Assembly (NCBI GenBank): GCA_964017065.1 | Contig: OZ024783.1 | Coordinates: 2,519,772 to 2,583,771 of the forward strand | DNA from: Haliclona indistincta | Taxonomy: Eukaryota > Porifera > Demospongiae > Haplosclerida > Chalinidae | Direction: 5' to 3' | Length of the DNA: 64,000 nt | In this document: one piece after another, positions 63,294 through 64,000 of the stretch | Layout: every line of letters starts with the position of its first letter | How positions within the stretch are numbered: position 1 is the stretch's first letter | Position numbers and translations under genes: made by a program | The notes under the pieces: model-generated | Told to the model about the DNA's origin: nothing | What the model saw: only the letters and a program-made list of their open reading frames with translations | Database searches by the model: none

Positions 63294-64000
63294 TCAACAA
63301 GGTTTTAACAATTGCTTATATTGTTCTTGGATGTGTGGTGGTAGCTTGTTATAGACTACTATATCAAGTTTGAATGTTAATACATGTTCGTTACTATCAG
63401 CAGCCTCGATCAGTTGGAGCAGGTTAGTAGAGTCAGTGTAATCTTTTAGCTCTTCAATCTGTAGTACTTCTAGTGTGTGGTGTGACTGTACAATGTTAGT
63501 GAGAACAGGTAGATCACTAGTGCTTAGTGGATCATCAATCTCCAGGTAGGTCAGTGAAGTGATATTCACGATCAATGCAGCTAGCGGGTGAAGAAGGTCA
63601 GATGAAATGGCAAGTTTCTTGAGGTTTGTGTTACCATGTGGAAGAAGCTGAGTTTCAACAAAAGTGTCAATAATTTCCAATCCAAGTTGTTGCAATGAAG
63701 AAGGTTGAAATAATGTTAAGATTAATGAGCTACTATTTGGCAATCCAATGCCAGACATAAATAGATATTTTAGTTCACTCCCTGGTGCTATCAGCTGCTG
63801 TAAGATGACCAGATCATCATGATCAATGTTAACTCTCCATAATACAAGTTTTTTCAATCGACAAAACTCCTTTAATGTAATAATTACAGAAAGGGACGAT
63901 CCAGTTATGTTTAATGATAAAATTCTCGCTTTAGCAATAGATGAGGACCTAAGACCCTTCACCAGGAGATCAATATTTTCTTCTGGCACATTATTCACAT
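63294..64000 (-). CDS. NLR3, C-terminal LRR part (continues beyond window)
   Basis: Open from the window edge to the stop at 63294, about 235 residues. It aligns with the last LRR region of NLR1 and NLR2 (L-L-V-K-G-L-R-S-S-S-I-A-K, L-A-A-L-I-V-N-I-T-S-L-T-Y-L, S-H-H-T-L-E-V-L) and ends H-L-L/Q-L-L-K-P. Its NACHT part must lie beyond 64000. No stop in the visible frame. Confidence 0.85.
   Translation of the reverse strand, partial: VNNVPEENIDLLVKGLRSSSIAKARILSLNITGSSLSVIITLKEFCRLKKLVLWRVNIDHDDLVILQQLIAPGSELKYLFMSGIGLPNSSSLILTLFQPSSLQQLGLEIIDTFVETQLLPHGNTNLKKLAISSDLLHPLAALIVNITSLTYLEIDDPLSTSDLPVLTNIVQSHHTLEVLQIEELKDYTDSTNLLQLIEAADSNEHVLTFKLDIVVYNKLPPHIQEQYKQLLKPC

Overview
The window is eukaryotic nuclear DNA, most likely from a demosponge; Amphimedon-like is my inference. 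Reasons: very short introns (50-66 nt) with standard GT-AG sites, a tandem family of NACHT-LRR receptors (NLRs) with N-terminal death domains, and many families of mobile elements and palindromes. I see no bacterial features, no CRISPR array and no convincing tRNA or rRNA gene.

Layout. 1-5684: tandem pair of genes for a secreted beta-helix, multi-pass membrane protein; the first is intact but cut by the window edge, the second is a pseudogene. 5685-16416: mobile-element territory with a perfect inverted repeat, two Helitron-like elements, a foldback element, a three-exon RING-like gene, an integrase-like gene and an orphan retrotransposon gag. 16419-21838: a satellite array of about 31 monomers of ~171 bp. 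21982-64000: a minus-strand array in which NLR genes alternate with death-domain/BRWD-PHIP chimeric genes.

Reading the array in its own direction (high to low coordinates): NLR3 (3' end only, 64000-63294), chimera B (62411-53465), NLR2 (53344-46514), chimera A (41539-36415), NLR1 (35690-23891). NLR1 and NLR2 each resolve into four exons (leader, death domain, proline-rich linker, NACHT-LRR) joined at phase-1 introns into complete frames of 1080 and 1071 residues. The leader exon ends in a 2A-like peptide (D-I-E-x-N-P-G-P), a ribosome-skipping motif. The chimeras start with the same kind of 2A leader and a second kind of death-domain exon, again at phase-1 boundaries, but continue into acidic, Tudor-like and bromodomain exons of the BRWD/PHIP type in place of NACHT-LRR. 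Both chimeras are damaged: a stop in each death-domain exon, a retrotransposon in an exon of B, a decayed 2A in B, frameshifts in the BRWD exons, and loss of the 3' end in A.

The array looks like a duplicated two-gene unit of roughly 18-20 kb. The duplicates give natural empty sites that date and bound several insertions: a Helitron-like element in the NLR2 intron and a 1.1-kb palindrome in the NLR2 3' flank. Other inserts are a Ty3-type LTR element (56677-61702, LTRs differing at one base), a LINE with a restriction-like endonuclease (41640-44926), a Pack-MULE-like element with a RecQ-like fragment (32138-32813), and several inverted-repeat elements.
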